Positions 1 through 8,708 of a stretch of DNA of 41,540 bases are shown piece by piece (the first letter of the stretch is position 1; each line of letters begins with the position of its first letter). The translations under genes and the position numbers were made by a program. Where the stretch lies: NCBI RefSeq assembly GCF_001672755.1, contig NZ_LZKI01000149.1, positions 1 through 41,540 on the forward strand. Direction: 5' to 3'. Origin of the DNA: Mycobacterium colombiense. GTDB taxonomy: Bacteria > Actinomycetota > Actinomycetes > Mycobacteriales > Mycobacteriaceae. Below the pieces are notes generated by a model, which was given only the letters and a program-made list of their open reading frames with translations, ran no database searches and had not been told where the DNA came from.

Positions 1-30
1 CAGCCTCGGGCCGTGCGCGCTGATCCAGAA

Positions 31-945
31 TCAGACCGAAGAGCTCGATTCGAGATAGTCGGCCAAAATGCGGCCGACGAGTGACTCGATGTTCGATTCG
101 ATCGACGATGCGAGTGTCGCGGTGACGGTAGCCACGGCTTGAGTCCGGAAGCGCACCAGCATCGTGATCAGTTCGGCGATCTCGGCGTCGGCCGGCAACG
201 GTTCGCCGGGCTTGATGCGATCCAGCACGTGTTCGGCTCCGGCGCGCACCAGCATGTCGCTGATCTTGTCGATCTCCGGGACGATCTGCTCGTGAAGGTC
301 GATGAGCTTGTCGAATTTGACGCCGTAGCCCCGGATTTCGTTGAACGCTTCGATGAGTTTCGGGCGGGTGATGGTCGCTTGCGGCCCATCGATCCGGATC
401 ACCTGCAGCGCCACCAGGCGCTCGAATGCGTTGGGATCATCGACCAGTCGCTGGGCGTCGGCCAGCGCCACCGTCACCGGCTTTTCGGTGGTCCAGGTGC
501 CGACGATCGCCGTTTCCAGACCCAGTACGTCGCCGAGGTTTTTGCCTTCCTCCCACGCGCCGACCATTTCTCGCACGTGTGCGATGGTGTAGCCGCGGTC
601 GAGCATCGAGGTGATGAGCCGCAGCCGGGTCAGGTGGGTGTCGTTGAACAGCGCGATTCGCCCCACCCGCAGCGGGGGCGGTAGTAGCCCGCGGTCCCGG
701 TAGACGCGGATATTGCGGGTGGTGGTGCCGGCCAGCCGGGCCAGGTCGTCGATTCGGTACTCACCGGAGTTCGCGTCGCCGTGCGGGTGCCGGGCGGCAG
801 CGTCGAAAAGCTGGGACACCGCCCCCTCGATGAGTTGGCGATACTCCCGCGATTGGCGCCGAACCCGTTTGGGTGCGCGCCGCACGTTGTGCAGCACGCT
901 GGCGATGGTGCCGGGTTCGGGCCGCGCTGCGCGCTCAGTGGCCAT
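31..945 (-). CDS. MerR-family transcriptional regulator
   Basis: About 304 aa. A MerR-type winged-helix DNA-binding region lies at roughly residues 60-130 (EYRIDDLARLAGTTTRNIRVY, then RDRGLLPPP, then FNDTHLTRLRLI), in the order helix-turn-helix, wing, second helix. The remaining C-terminal half is helical and is not one of the short Cys-rich metal-sensing tails, so a metal-responsive role is unlikely and the ligand is unknown. I chose ATG at 945 because it lies 14 bases after the stop of the upstream monooxygenase gene; the open frame continues to 1371 only as a shadow of that gene. As the last gene of the five-gene minus-strand operon it probably controls that operon and itself. The family call is firm; the target is inferred from position. 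Confidence 0.88.
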   Translation of the reverse strand: MATERAARPEPGTIASVLHNVRRAPKRVRRQSREYRQLIEGAVSQLFDAAARHPHGDANSGEYRIDDLARLAGTTTRNIRVYRDRGLLPPPLRVGRIALFNDTHLTRLRLITSMLDRGYTIAHVREMVGAWEEGKNLGDVLGLETAIVGTWTTEKPVTVALADAQRLVDDPNAFERLVALQVIRIDGPQATITRPKLIEAFNEIRGYGVKFDKLIDLHEQIVPEIDKISDMLVRAGAEHVLDRIKPGEPLPADAEIAELITMLVRFRTQAVATVTATLASSIESNIESLVGRILADYLESSSSV

Positions 946-959
946 GTCAGTGCGGCATC

Positions 960-2456
960 TCAGGCCGACGCGGTGGCCTGCGTCTGGGCGTGATGTGCCA
1001 CCGCCTGATAGTCCTCGTACCGGAAATCCCTCATCTGGCGAAGATACTGCGTGGCGAAACCGGGGTACATCGACCCGTTGAATCCGTCCTTGGTGAGGTA
1101 CCAACTGCGGCAGCCCGACATCCACGTCGTCTTGGTGAGCCGGCGTTGCAGGGCCTCGTTGTGGCGACGCTGGACCTCTTCGCGCACATCGAGGTAACGC
1201 AGGTCGTCGTTCAGGACGGTGGTGATCCCGCGTACCGCGTAGTCCAGCTGGCCCTCGATGTACACCAGCAGCGAGTTGTGGCCCGGTCCCGAGTTGGGGC
1301 CGGTCATGACGAACAGGTTCGGATAGCCGTGCACGTTGATGCTCTTGTAAGCCTGTGCGCCACCGGTCCATTCGGCGGCCAGCGACCGGCCACTCAGCCC
1401 GGTGACTCCGAAGGGCGGACCGGTCAGGTGCACGTCATAACCGGTGGCGAACACGATGCAATCGAGGTGATGCTCGATGCCGTCGCTGGTGCGAATACCG
1501 GCCGGACTCAACGTGGCGATCGGCCAGTCGATCAGCTTGCAGTTGTCGCGCTGTAGCGCGGGGTAGTACTCGCTGGACACCAGCATGCGTTTGCACCCGG
1601 GCCGGAAGTCCGGCGTCAGCTGCCGCCGCAACCACGGGTCTTTCACCTGGGCGCGCAGGTGCGCCCGGCCGAGCCGGGCGACCAGCGACGTCAGCGGGGT
1701 GTCCCACACCAGCGCGGTGGCGCTGGCCTCGTGGCCCCAATACAACGCTTGGCGCGCAAGCTGTTGGGTGGCAGGGACTTTGGCGAACAGGGATTGCACG
1801 GCCGGTGGGGTGGCGACGTCGAGGCGTGGCAGCACCCAGCACGGCGTGCGCTGGAATACCTTGACGAACCCGGCCCGCTTGACCAGTTCGGGGATGATCT
1901 GGATGGCGCTGGCGCCGGTACCGATGACCGCGACGCGCTTGCCGGTGAAATCGTAGTCGTGATCCCAGCGTGCGCTGTGGATCTTGTGTCCGCGGTAGCT
2001 GTCCAGGCCCCGGATGTCGGGGAAGCTGACGTCGGACAGCGGGCCGGAGGCCAGCACGACGGTGCGGGCGCGAAACTTCTTGCGGTTCTTGGTGGTCGCC
2101 GTCCAGACACCGGCTTCCTCGTCGAAGGTCAGGTCCTTGACCTCGTGGCCGAACTTGACGCGGCTGCGGATGTCGAACCTGTTCGCCATGTCCTCGAGGT
2201 GCCGGTAGATCTCGGGCGCGGGAGAGTAGGTGCGTGACCAGGTCGGGTTCTTGACGAAGGAGTACGAGTAGAGCAGCGACGGGACGTCGCAGCTGGCGCC
2301 GGGATACGTTGTGTCGCGCCAGGTTCCGCCGACACGGTCGGCGCGCTCGAGCATCACGATGTCGTCGACTCCGGCTTCGGCCAGGCGGATCGCCGCCCCC
2401 AGTCCGGTGAAGCCGGCTCCGATGATGAGCGCCGCGTGGGCGCGGTTGTTCGCCAT
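960..2456 (-). CDS. Baeyer-Villiger-type flavin-containing monooxygenase
   Basis: About 498 aa, cytosolic, predicted to insert one oxygen next to a ketone using FAD and NADPH. An N-terminal FAD-binding GAGFTGLG lies near residue 14. The Baeyer-Villiger fingerprint (FxGxxxHxxxW[P/D]) is present in the middle as YRGHKIHSARWD, followed directly by the NADP-binding GTGASA. A late FATGYDVH motif is also typical of the family. ATG 2456 gives the usual N-terminus; a GTG at 2462 overlaps the upstream stop (GTGA) and would add only two residues. It is related in type to EthA/MymA proteins, but the substrate cannot be read from sequence. Its neighbours (SDR, esterase, di-iron protein) support a ketone-to-ester step. 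Confidence 0.9.
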   Translation of the reverse strand: MANNRAHAALIIGAGFTGLGAAIRLAEAGVDDIVMLERADRVGGTWRDTTYPGASCDVPSLLYSYSFVKNPTWSRTYSPAPEIYRHLEDMANRFDIRSRVKFGHEVKDLTFDEEAGVWTATTKNRKKFRARTVVLASGPLSDVSFPDIRGLDSYRGHKIHSARWDHDYDFTGKRVAVIGTGASAIQIIPELVKRAGFVKVFQRTPCWVLPRLDVATPPAVQSLFAKVPATQQLARQALYWGHEASATALVWDTPLTSLVARLGRAHLRAQVKDPWLRRQLTPDFRPGCKRMLVSSEYYPALQRDNCKLIDWPIATLSPAGIRTSDGIEHHLDCIVFATGYDVHLTGPPFGVTGLSGRSLAAEWTGGAQAYKSINVHGYPNLFVMTGPNSGPGHNSLLVYIEGQLDYAVRGITTVLNDDLRYLDVREEVQRRHNEALQRRLTKTTWMSGCRSWYLTKDGFNGSMYPGFATQYLRQMRDFRYEDYQAVAHHAQTQATASA

Positions 2457-2458
2457 GG

Positions 2459-3379
2459 TCACGCCGCCGGCTCGTGGGTGACTTCTCGGACCCAGGTGGG
2501 TACCGATGGCAGCAGGGGCCGCGGATACCGGTCGGAAAGCCATACCATCGAATTGGCCAGCAGGTGGTAGGGATGGCGGGGATTCGTGACCACTCCGGCG
2601 TAGCGCCTCAGGAACCGGTAGGTCGGTACCCGCCTGGCGTGTTCGCCGCGGTCGCCCAGTTCCTTGAATCGCTTCACGGCCTTGTAGAGCCGCTCGGGCT
2701 CCATGCCCATGGCGGTGATCTCGTTGCGGATTCTGTTGATCAGCGGTGCGCCCATGACCGCGCCGATGATGAGGCCCGGTGTGGCGTTGTGGCCGATGAA
2801 GTCGATCAGCATTCGTCGGATCTTCGCGTGTCCAATCATGTCGAGGACTTCGAAATCGACCACTAGATGCCGTGATTCGTCATTGTTGATCTTCTCGAAC
2901 ACCCGATGGCACACCGGGTCGTGGACCTCGTCGAGGAGGAATTTCAGCAGTGCGCCGTCCAGCGCGACTTCCAGCATCGGGATGACCGTGCCGAGCAGAG
3001 ACAGCGGCATGTCGTCGGCCCAGCGGTCCAGCCAGTCGATGGCCAGTCGGATGTTCACGTTCGGCTCGGGAACCTCACCGTCCGCGAGCATGCCCCAGCG
3101 CTTCATCAGCGCTAGTTCAGCGTTGGCGTGGCGCTGCTCCTCGGCGTGGAAGTAGCGGTAGATCTCGGCGATGGTCGGGGTGGGCGCCTTCTTCGCCAGC
3201 GCCGCGAAGCCCCTGGCGCCGATGTTCTCGATCCAGCACAGGTCGGCCATGAATGCCTTGAGCTGTGGCCGCTGTTCATCACTGATCAAGTCCGCGCCGG
3301 GCGCGTCCCAGTCGATGTCGGCGAGTGCCCACTGTCGATCCTTGATCTTGGCGAGCATGGCTTCCATGTCGATGGCCAC
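2459..3379 (-). CDS. Ferritin-like di-iron protein, putative oxygenase
   Basis: 306 aa, almost entirely helical. Two carboxylate-His motifs typical of ferritin-like di-iron four-helix bundles are visible: HAEEQRH near residue 80 (ExxH) and NDESRH near residue 167 (ExxH), each with a further acidic helix. This is the expected pattern of a di-iron oxygenase/desaturase/ribonucleotide-reductase-like fold. The start is GTG at 3379, chosen because AAAGGAG sits 7-8 bases upstream; no better ATG start exists. The gene ends in the four bases where the downstream monooxygenase can start. I infer a role in hydroxylating or desaturating the substrate handled by the SDR and monooxygenase next to it. A structural or non-redox role cannot be excluded. 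Confidence 0.75.
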   Translation of the reverse strand: MAIDMEAMLAKIKDRQWALADIDWDAPGADLISDEQRPQLKAFMADLCWIENIGARGFAALAKKAPTPTIAEIYRYFHAEEQRHANAELALMKRWGMLADGEVPEPNVNIRLAIDWLDRWADDMPLSLLGTVIPMLEVALDGALLKFLLDEVHDPVCHRVFEKINNDESRHLVVDFEVLDMIGHAKIRRMLIDFIGHNATPGLIIGAVMGAPLINRIRNEITAMGMEPERLYKAVKRFKELGDRGEHARRVPTYRFLRRYAGVVTNPRHPYHLLANSMVWLSDRYPRPLLPSVPTWVREVTHEPAA

Positions 3380-3403
3380 CGTCAGCTCCTTTCGTTCGGG
3401 TGA

Positions 3404-4261
3404 TCAGGGCAGGTTGATGCGGGATACCAGGCCGGCCGCGCGTGTATAGGTTTGCGGGGCAAGCCGTTTGATGTTCCAGCCGATCTTGGCGTCGTATTGG
3501 GGCATGCAGTACAGCTCGCCGCGGTCGTGGGCGTCCAAACAGGTGCGCGCGACTTTCTCCGCGGATAATCCCGTCCAGCGCATCAGCTTTCCGGCCAGCT
3601 CGCTGGATTGTTCACTGATCCGGCCGGATTCGAGGATGTTGGTCTTGACGAAGGTCGGGCACAGCACGGTGACGCGCACCGGCGTGCCGGCCAGTTCGGC
3701 GGCGAGGGTCTCCGAGAGCGACAGCACACCGGCCTTGCTGACGTTGTAGGCAGCCATGCCGGGAGCCGCACCGAACGCCGCCGCCGAGGCCACGTTGATG
3801 ATGCCCCGCGGCGCGCGCGACCGCTCGGCCTCGCGCAGGATCGGGGTGAACACGTGGCAGCCGTGGATAGGACCCCACAGGTTGATGCCCAACGTCCACC
3901 GCCAGTCGTCCAGCGGCGCCTCGCCGATGGCGGCACCGCCCGCACCGACGCCGGCGTTGTTGATCACCAGCGTGGGTGGAGCCGCGAACCAGGCCTGCGA
4001 CCGTTCGGCCAGCGCCTGCACGTCCTCGAATCGCGATACGTCGCAACGGATTGCCACCGCCTTGGCGCCGCGCTCCGTGATCGCGTCGGCGGTGCGCTGA
4101 GCGGCTGCCTCGTCGATGTCACTGCACACCACCGCGCCGCCACGCTTGCCCAGTTCGACGGCGAAGGCGGCACCGATGCCGCTTCCGGCACCAGTCACCA
4201 CCGCCGACGCGCCCCGGCTGGTTTTCGGCCGGTTGAGCAGTCTGTCTACGGGGCCGAACAT
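3404..4261 (-). CDS. Short-chain dehydrogenase/reductase
   Basis: 285 aa classical SDR. The Rossmann cofactor loop TGAGSGIG is near residue 27, NNAG follows in mid-protein, and the catalytic Ser plus YNVSK (YxxxK) is near residue 165. The acidic residue after the second strand (CSDID) suggests NAD(H) preference. The C-terminal extension (about residues 230-285) is longer than in FabG-type proteins and resembles SadH-type SDRs. ATG 4261 is preceded by GAGGAGGT at good spacing and lies 2 bases after the hydrolase stop, so the two are translationally coupled. In context it likely interconverts the alcohol and ketone used by the downstream monooxygenase. Confidence 0.88.
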   Translation of the reverse strand: MFGPVDRLLNRPKTSRGASAVVTGAGSGIGAAFAVELGKRGGAVVCSDIDEAAAQRTADAITERGAKAVAIRCDVSRFEDVQALAERSQAWFAAPPTLVINNAGVGAGGAAIGEAPLDDWRWTLGINLWGPIHGCHVFTPILREAERSRAPRGIINVASAAAFGAAPGMAAYNVSKAGVLSLSETLAAELAGTPVRVTVLCPTFVKTNILESGRISEQSSELAGKLMRWTGLSAEKVARTCLDAHDRGELYCMPQYDAKIGWNIKRLAPQTYTRAAGLVSRINLP

Positions 4262-4263
4262 GG

Positions 4264-5268
4264 TCAGTGGACCTCCTCGGTGGCGGCGCGCGCATCCTGC
4301 AGCGCGTGGGCGATGAACCGCGCGACATAGGCCATGGCCTTGGCGGCCTCGGGTGTCATGCGTGGCAACGCCTGGAAGACGTGCACTTGGTGCGGCCAGA
4401 TCTGCAGTTCGCATCGGCCGCTGGCGGTGCGGATGTCGGCGGCGAGTTGGCGCGCATCGTCTTGCAGCATCTCGGCCCCACCGGCCTGGATCAGGGTGGG
4501 GGGAAGTGCGGCGCCTCCGGCGACGTCGAGCGTCAGCCGTTGGTGGGTGGGCTCGATGCCGCTGTGGTAGAGGCCGACCAGGCGGACCGCGCTCGCCGCC
4601 CGGGTGGCGGGATCGGGGCGAATCCGTTCGCGCGCCAGCGACAGCTCGAACGTGAGGTCGTACAGGGGAGAGAGCAGCACCATCGCGGCGGGCTGATCGA
4701 CCTCCGGCTGCAGCAGCAAGTCCACCGACAGGTGACCGCCCGCCGAATCACCGGCGATCACAATCTGTTTCGACGGCACCTCGCAGGTGTTGACCAGCCA
4801 GTCCCAGCCCGCGCGGACGTCGTCAGCCGCGGTGGGGAAGCGATGACGGGGGGCCAGTCGGTAATCGATGCAGAACACCGGCAGTCCGGTCAGGGCCGAA
4901 AGCCAGGATGTCAAGCGGCGGTGCGTCTTTGGTGAACACACGGCGTACCCGCTGCCGTGCACGTAGTAGATCGCACCCTCGCTGATTGAGGACCGCTCGG
5001 TCTCGCTGGTGGGCGTTCGTGGTCCATAGACCCATTCACCCTTGACGCGGCGGCCGTCGGGCAGCTTGACGTCGACCGACTCGACGCGAGTGCCCGCGAG
5101 CGAGGGCCCGAACGTCCCCATGATCCTGGCGATGATCTGGCGCGATAGCCACAGCCCCCAGGCCCGTTCGGGCGGAATCCTGCTGGTGATCGGCCGAAGG
5201 GTGTACGTACTTACCGCTGCCGCGCCGCGGGATCGCAACGACCCGCGAGCCGGAACGCCGTCCGTCAT
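4264..5268 (-). CDS. Alpha/beta-hydrolase, hormone-sensitive-lipase family esterase
   Basis: 334 aa. The oxyanion-hole motif appears as YYVHGSGYA (HGxG), the nucleophile elbow as GDSAGG, and a late Asp/His pair includes the conserved His in HQVHVFQ, all in the order of the HSL/acetyl-hydrolase family (LipH/LipN/LipR-like). No clear signal peptide. It is first in the operon; ATG 5268 has no obvious Shine-Dalgarno sequence. Two adjoining palindromes lie 14-35 bases upstream. It probably hydrolyses the ester made by the Baeyer-Villiger-type enzyme encoded three genes downstream; this pathway role is inferred from gene order only. Confidence 0.88.
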   Translation of the reverse strand: MTDGVPARGSLRSRGAAAVSTYTLRPITSRIPPERAWGLWLSRQIIARIMGTFGPSLAGTRVESVDVKLPDGRRVKGEWVYGPRTPTSETERSSISEGAIYYVHGSGYAVCSPKTHRRLTSWLSALTGLPVFCIDYRLAPRHRFPTAADDVRAGWDWLVNTCEVPSKQIVIAGDSAGGHLSVDLLLQPEVDQPAAMVLLSPLYDLTFELSLARERIRPDPATRAASAVRLVGLYHSGIEPTHQRLTLDVAGGAALPPTLIQAGGAEMLQDDARQLAADIRTASGRCELQIWPHQVHVFQALPRMTPEAAKAMAYVARFIAHALQDARAATEEVH

Positions 5269-5737
5269 ACAACGCAGTCAACACCAAATGGTGACATTGG
5301 TCAATGGCAGCTTTGGGGAGCTTGTGCTCTTACACGCCTCGCTGCCGCTGCTGAAACAGCCGGGCCGTGGGGGTCGCGCGAGTACGCCCATCGCTGTTGG
5401 TCGTCATCCGAAACGACGCTGCGCGACCGAGGGTTTGGTGACCGCCGGTCGCGAACCGCGCAGTAGGCCGAATCAGTCGAGTAGCCGACTACGCTAGGCG
5501 GCCCTTTCGCAGGAGGCCAAAACTTGGCTATCTGACCGGTGTAACGGCGCCGTGGAGAGGGGTTCGCCATGTCAGCAGTCTCATCGTCTGCCGTCAATCC
5601 GCGCGGACAGCACTGACTGCGGGTAGCGGGGAGAAAGAACACTCAATTTGGTTGGGCAACAATGCGCTTCAGCGCGCCCTTGGGGCAACCGCCTGTACGG
5701 CAAATGCAGAACCAGAAGCCGCCGGAGGGATCAGGAA
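5269..5737. other. Intergenic region between divergent transcription units
   Basis: No convincing gene. It holds palindromes at 5282-5303 next to the minus-strand operon and the ribosome-binding site of the plus-strand small protein. A 15-codon open frame at 5569-5616 has a purine-rich stretch upstream but nothing else to support it. Confidence 0.5.
5282..5303. promoter_or_regulatory. Two adjoining palindromes, putative operator of the minus-strand operon
   Basis: CACCAAATGGTG (5282-5293) and TGACATTGGTCA (5292-5303) are imperfect-centre inverted repeats that share two bases. They lie just upstream of the hydrolase start. They could bind the MerR protein encoded at the end of the operon, or another regulator. 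No well-spaced -35/-10 pair was identified, so the function is inferred. Confidence 0.4.
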
Positions 5738-6070
5738 GTGGACACTGGACATCAACAAGCGCACGAACGGGCAGTGCAGCGGTACCAGGAGATCAGTCAG
5801 AAGATGATGGCGCAAGATCGCCAGATCAATGAGCGAAACCGCCAGCTTAGTGAGCGAGACCGCGAAGCGCTCCAACGACAACAGAGCACCGCGTCTGAAG
5901 AAGGCCTCCAACAAAGCGATGGTCAACAGAGAGCCGAGCAGGCCGCTCGTCGGAACGCACGAACAGCATCGAGCGCCGTGCCCAGAGCGGGATGGTACGA
6001 GGACCCGTGGCGACAAGCTTTCGCGCGTTGGTGGAGCGGCACCGAATGGACTGACGACACTCGCGGTTAA
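5738..6070 (+). CDS. Small coiled-coil protein with C-terminal DUF2510 domain
   Basis: 110 aa from GTG 5738, chosen because GGAGGG lies 8 bases upstream; the frame is open to 5648 but the earlier part looks non-coding. Residues about 5-75 are strongly hydrophilic, rich in Gln, Arg and Glu, and likely form a coiled coil. The last 25 residues (AGWYEDPWRQAFARWWSGTEW) match the DUF2510 pattern, a short Trp-rich motif common in actinobacterial membrane-associated proteins. There is no transmembrane segment, unlike many DUF2510 proteins. It stands alone between two minus-strand units. Function unknown. Confidence 0.7.
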   Translation: MDTGHQQAHERAVQRYQEISQKMMAQDRQINERNRQLSERDREALQRQQSTASEEGLQQSDGQQRAEQAARRNARTASSAVPRAGWYEDPWRQAFARWWSGTEWTDDTRG

Positions 6071-6120
6071 CCGAGACCGACGCGCTACCGGCAGCGATGC
6101 GCGCCATTCGCTTCCGCCGT

Positions 6121-7368
6121 CTACGCCATTAGCGGGCCGCCGAAACCCGGAACAGCGCCCACCGGGATCAGCGCGAATGCGAAAACGAGAAAAGCAAACA
6201 ATCGCAGGGTTTTTGGTGGGGCGGCTTGTTCGATCTCCGGTCGACGTGCGCAGAAGAGAATGAACACGATCGCGACGTCGAACGCGATAATTGTCAGCCA
6301 GCGTGTCCAGTCGTAGCCGGTGAAAAAGACCGGGAGAACCAGCAACAGCCCGGCGGCAACCCAGGCTATCCGACCCTGCAACGCCTCGATGAACGCGCGC
6401 AGCGGTACGCCGGAAAGCTCCCCGAGGCCCCACAGCGTCACCGCTACGGCGGCGGCACCGAAGATCAACGAGACGGTGAGACCCAGTGCTCCGATATGGC
6501 CGACGCTGCGAATGGCATCCGCGATGCCGTTGTCGTAGTTCGGCGTCACGTTGCGGCACACCCAGTCGTGATAGTCCGTCTGACTGGACCGTCCGTCGAG
6601 CACGAAGCGCAGCAGCGTTTCCGGCGACGTGACTGTTGCGAATGGGTTTGGCATCGGGTGATGCGGCACGGCCGCGCACAGTTGTGACGCGACGTGGTGG
6701 CGGCCGAACGCCGCCACCACGGCCGTGCTGATGACGCCCGGAATCACGGCCACGAGCGCGCCAAGGCGCCGGGCGGAGCCCAGCGCGCCGCCGAGGATGA
6801 TGATCGCCAGCACCGCACCCAAAGCGAACTGCAGCCCTATCGCCTCGTGTATCAGCGTCAGCACCGCGATCACGCTGCCGTAGATTGCGCACCAACCCAT
6901 CGCGACCGCACGAGAACGTGTGAACGCCAGCGCCGAGCTGAACAGCGCGAGGGCCGCCCCGCCGAACAGGTCGGGGCGCGCCGAGAACGCCGCGAACGGA
7001 ACCCCGAAGGGCAGCAACGGAATCACCATCGCAACCATCAGCCGGCGCTCAGACCGATGGCCACCCAACAGCACCACGCCCGCGACCGCGGCCAGGCCGC
7101 ACAGGTAGATCGCGGTCGACAGCCAGCGCAGACCCAGCGTGGCCCCGAAGTAGTGGTTGGGGGCCAACCGAACCAGTTCACCGGCGAGGCCGCGCCGAAC
7201 GAAGCCGTGCGTGTAGTCGGCGGCGTAATACGACATCCAGTACACATCGAGCGGAACGACCTTGATCGCGCACCACAGCACCAGCGCCGTCCACGCCGCG
7301 ATCGCGGCGCCGATACCCACAACGCGGTTCCGGGCACGTGGCTCGGCCTTGACGCCCAGGTCCACCAT
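6121..7368 (-). CDS. Polytopic membrane protein of unknown function
   Basis: 415 aa with about ten hydrophobic segments, so an integral cytoplasmic-membrane protein. Between the first two segments is a polar stretch with YYAADYTHGFVRRGLAGEL, a GFVRRG-type signature that I associate with uncharacterised polysaccharide/glycolipid membrane proteins. A long loop in the middle holds two Cys residues (one in LCAAVP, one in WVCRNV) that could pair outside the membrane. The ATG at 7368 shares its A with the TGA of the upstream acyltransferase (TGATG), a sign of tight translational coupling. A role in moving or elongating the lipid product of the cluster is inferred. It could also be a GT-C-like glycosyltransferase, but I see no diagnostic acidic motif. 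Confidence 0.72.
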   Translation of the reverse strand: MVDLGVKAEPRARNRVVGIGAAIAAWTALVLWCAIKVVPLDVYWMSYYAADYTHGFVRRGLAGELVRLAPNHYFGATLGLRWLSTAIYLCGLAAVAGVVLLGGHRSERRLMVAMVIPLLPFGVPFAAFSARPDLFGGAALALFSSALAFTRSRAVAMGWCAIYGSVIAVLTLIHEAIGLQFALGAVLAIIILGGALGSARRLGALVAVIPGVISTAVVAAFGRHHVASQLCAAVPHHPMPNPFATVTSPETLLRFVLDGRSSQTDYHDWVCRNVTPNYDNGIADAIRSVGHIGALGLTVSLIFGAAAVAVTLWGLGELSGVPLRAFIEALQGRIAWVAAGLLLVLPVFFTGYDWTRWLTIIAFDVAIVFILFCARRPEIEQAAPPKTLRLFAFLVFAFALIPVGAVPGFGGPLMA

Positions 7369-8708
7369 CAGACCCGGCCCTCGTACACGGTGGAGGCGGA
7401 CAGCTGCAGGTCGGCCAGCGCGGCGCATGCGAGCTCGCGCGTGGCTGTGGTGGCGCCGGCGCCGTTCTGATACGCAACGACGGTGAGAAACCGGCTGCCG
7501 TTGACGGTGCCTGTGCCGCAGAATAACTGGCCCTGTGCCTGCTCGATGCGGGCCTGGGTGATGCCCTGCTCGGCGAGCCGCATCGAGACCTCGGTCGCAT
7601 CGGCGCCATCGATGCGGCCGACGGCGCTGTCAAGGCTCCCGAGGTTGGAACAACCCACCGGAAGCTGGCCGGACGACATGGCGATGCCTTCGGCGCGCCG
7701 CACCAGCCAGCGCGGCGTGAAGGGAATGAGCGGCAGTCCGGCGAGCATTTCGTTGGGTTCTTGCTCGAGGGCCGTCAGCGAACTCTTGACGTCGGCGCGT
7801 ACGGCGCTCAAGTCGTCAGCCACCGCTGTGCCGTCGACGGTCAGCGTGATCGAGGTCAGCGCATTGGCGCGGTCGTCGTCGGGGGTGCGGTCGCTGACCG
7901 GTAGCACGACCGTCACGAAGTCCCCATCGGGCAGCACCCTGCCCATCCGGTGAGCCAGGCGAGTGGCGAACGCGACGAAAAGTGCGTTGCCGCTTCCGTT
8001 GAGGGCGCGCGCTCGCGCCTCCCACGCCGCGGCGTCGGTTTGGATCGTCACCGACGGCGAGGCGTTCGGGTCGTCAATCGCGCCAGGCCCCCGTGGCCGC
8101 CACGCGGGCGACTGACCCCGCTGACCGGACGAGGCCCTGAGCAAAATCAGCAGGGTCGCGATGAGCGCGCGGATCGCCGCCGGCAGGGCACGAACCGCAT
8201 TGACCAGGTCCTCCAACAGCGCGCTTTTCCGCCCGCGTGAATTCGGCTGTGCATAACCAAGATTGCGTCGTTCTCCCTTGACCGCTTCGGCGACGGCCAA
8301 CACCAGCCCGAGCCCGTCGACTACGCAGTGCGACGCCACCAGCGTGACCGCCGCACCGCCGTCGTCCAACGGCAGCACGCCGAGATGAAACGTCGGGCCG
8401 TGCTCGGGATCGACACGCACCTGGGCGCGTCGTTCGAGCCACGTCCCAATCTCACCCCGCGGTCGACGCGGTTCCCACGCGATGTCGGGCGAGCGGCTGT
8501 CGATCACCCAGCGATGACGCCCGAACGGCAGCGGCGAACGCTCGATCCGGCGTCCGAGCAAGCCGGCACCGAGATTGTCGTTGAAGGACCGCAATTCGTC
8601 GATGTCCACGTCGCGGTCGTAGATCCACGTGGACTGCACGGTGCTGCCCTGACCGGTGGCGCGCAGCCGTAGGAAGGCGGCCTGGTCCAGCAGCGCCAGC
8701 CTCGCCAC
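7368..8708 (-). CDS. Condensation-superfamily acyltransferase (PapA5/WES-like)
   Basis: 446 aa. The acyltransferase motif HxxxDG is visible as SHCVVDGLG near residue 135, within the chloramphenicol-acetyltransferase-like fold. The N-terminus (LDQAAFLRL, then a two-residue-spaced Trp-Ile-Tyr strand) resembles wax-ester-synthase/PapA5 proteins. A hydrophobic stretch (residues about 180-200) could be membrane-associated. The start GTG 8708 shares one base with the TAG of the permease gene (TAGTG); a GTG at 8714 is an alternative. The frame remains open upstream to 9491 only as a shadow of the permease gene. It likely transfers an acyl chain to a hydroxyl or amine on a lipid; the acceptor is unknown. 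Confidence 0.78.
   Translation of the reverse strand: MARLALLDQAAFLRLRATGQGSTVQSTWIYDRDVDIDELRSFNDNLGAGLLGRRIERSPLPFGRHRWVIDSRSPDIAWEPRRPRGEIGTWLERRAQVRVDPEHGPTFHLGVLPLDDGGAAVTLVASHCVVDGLGLVLAVAEAVKGERRNLGYAQPNSRGRKSALLEDLVNAVRALPAAIRALIATLLILLRASSGQRGQSPAWRPRGPGAIDDPNASPSVTIQTDAAAWEARARALNGSGNALFVAFATRLAHRMGRVLPDGDFVTVVLPVSDRTPDDDRANALTSITLTVDGTAVADDLSAVRADVKSSLTALEQEPNEMLAGLPLIPFTPRWLVRRAEGIAMSSGQLPVGCSNLGSLDSAVGRIDGADATEVSMRLAEQGITQARIEQAQGQLFCGTGTVNGSRFLTVVAYQNGAGATTATRELACAALADLQLSASTVYEGRV

Noticed and set aside
946..1371. Longer N-terminus for the MerR regulator
   Set aside because: The extension overlaps the monooxygenase gene and reads as Arg-rich frame-shadow sequence; the MerR domain is complete from 945.
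5569..5616. 15-codon frame with a GAGAGGGG upstream
   Set aside because: Too short to judge; no aromatic or branched-chain codon run, no terminator after it, and no gene close enough downstream to be controlled by it.
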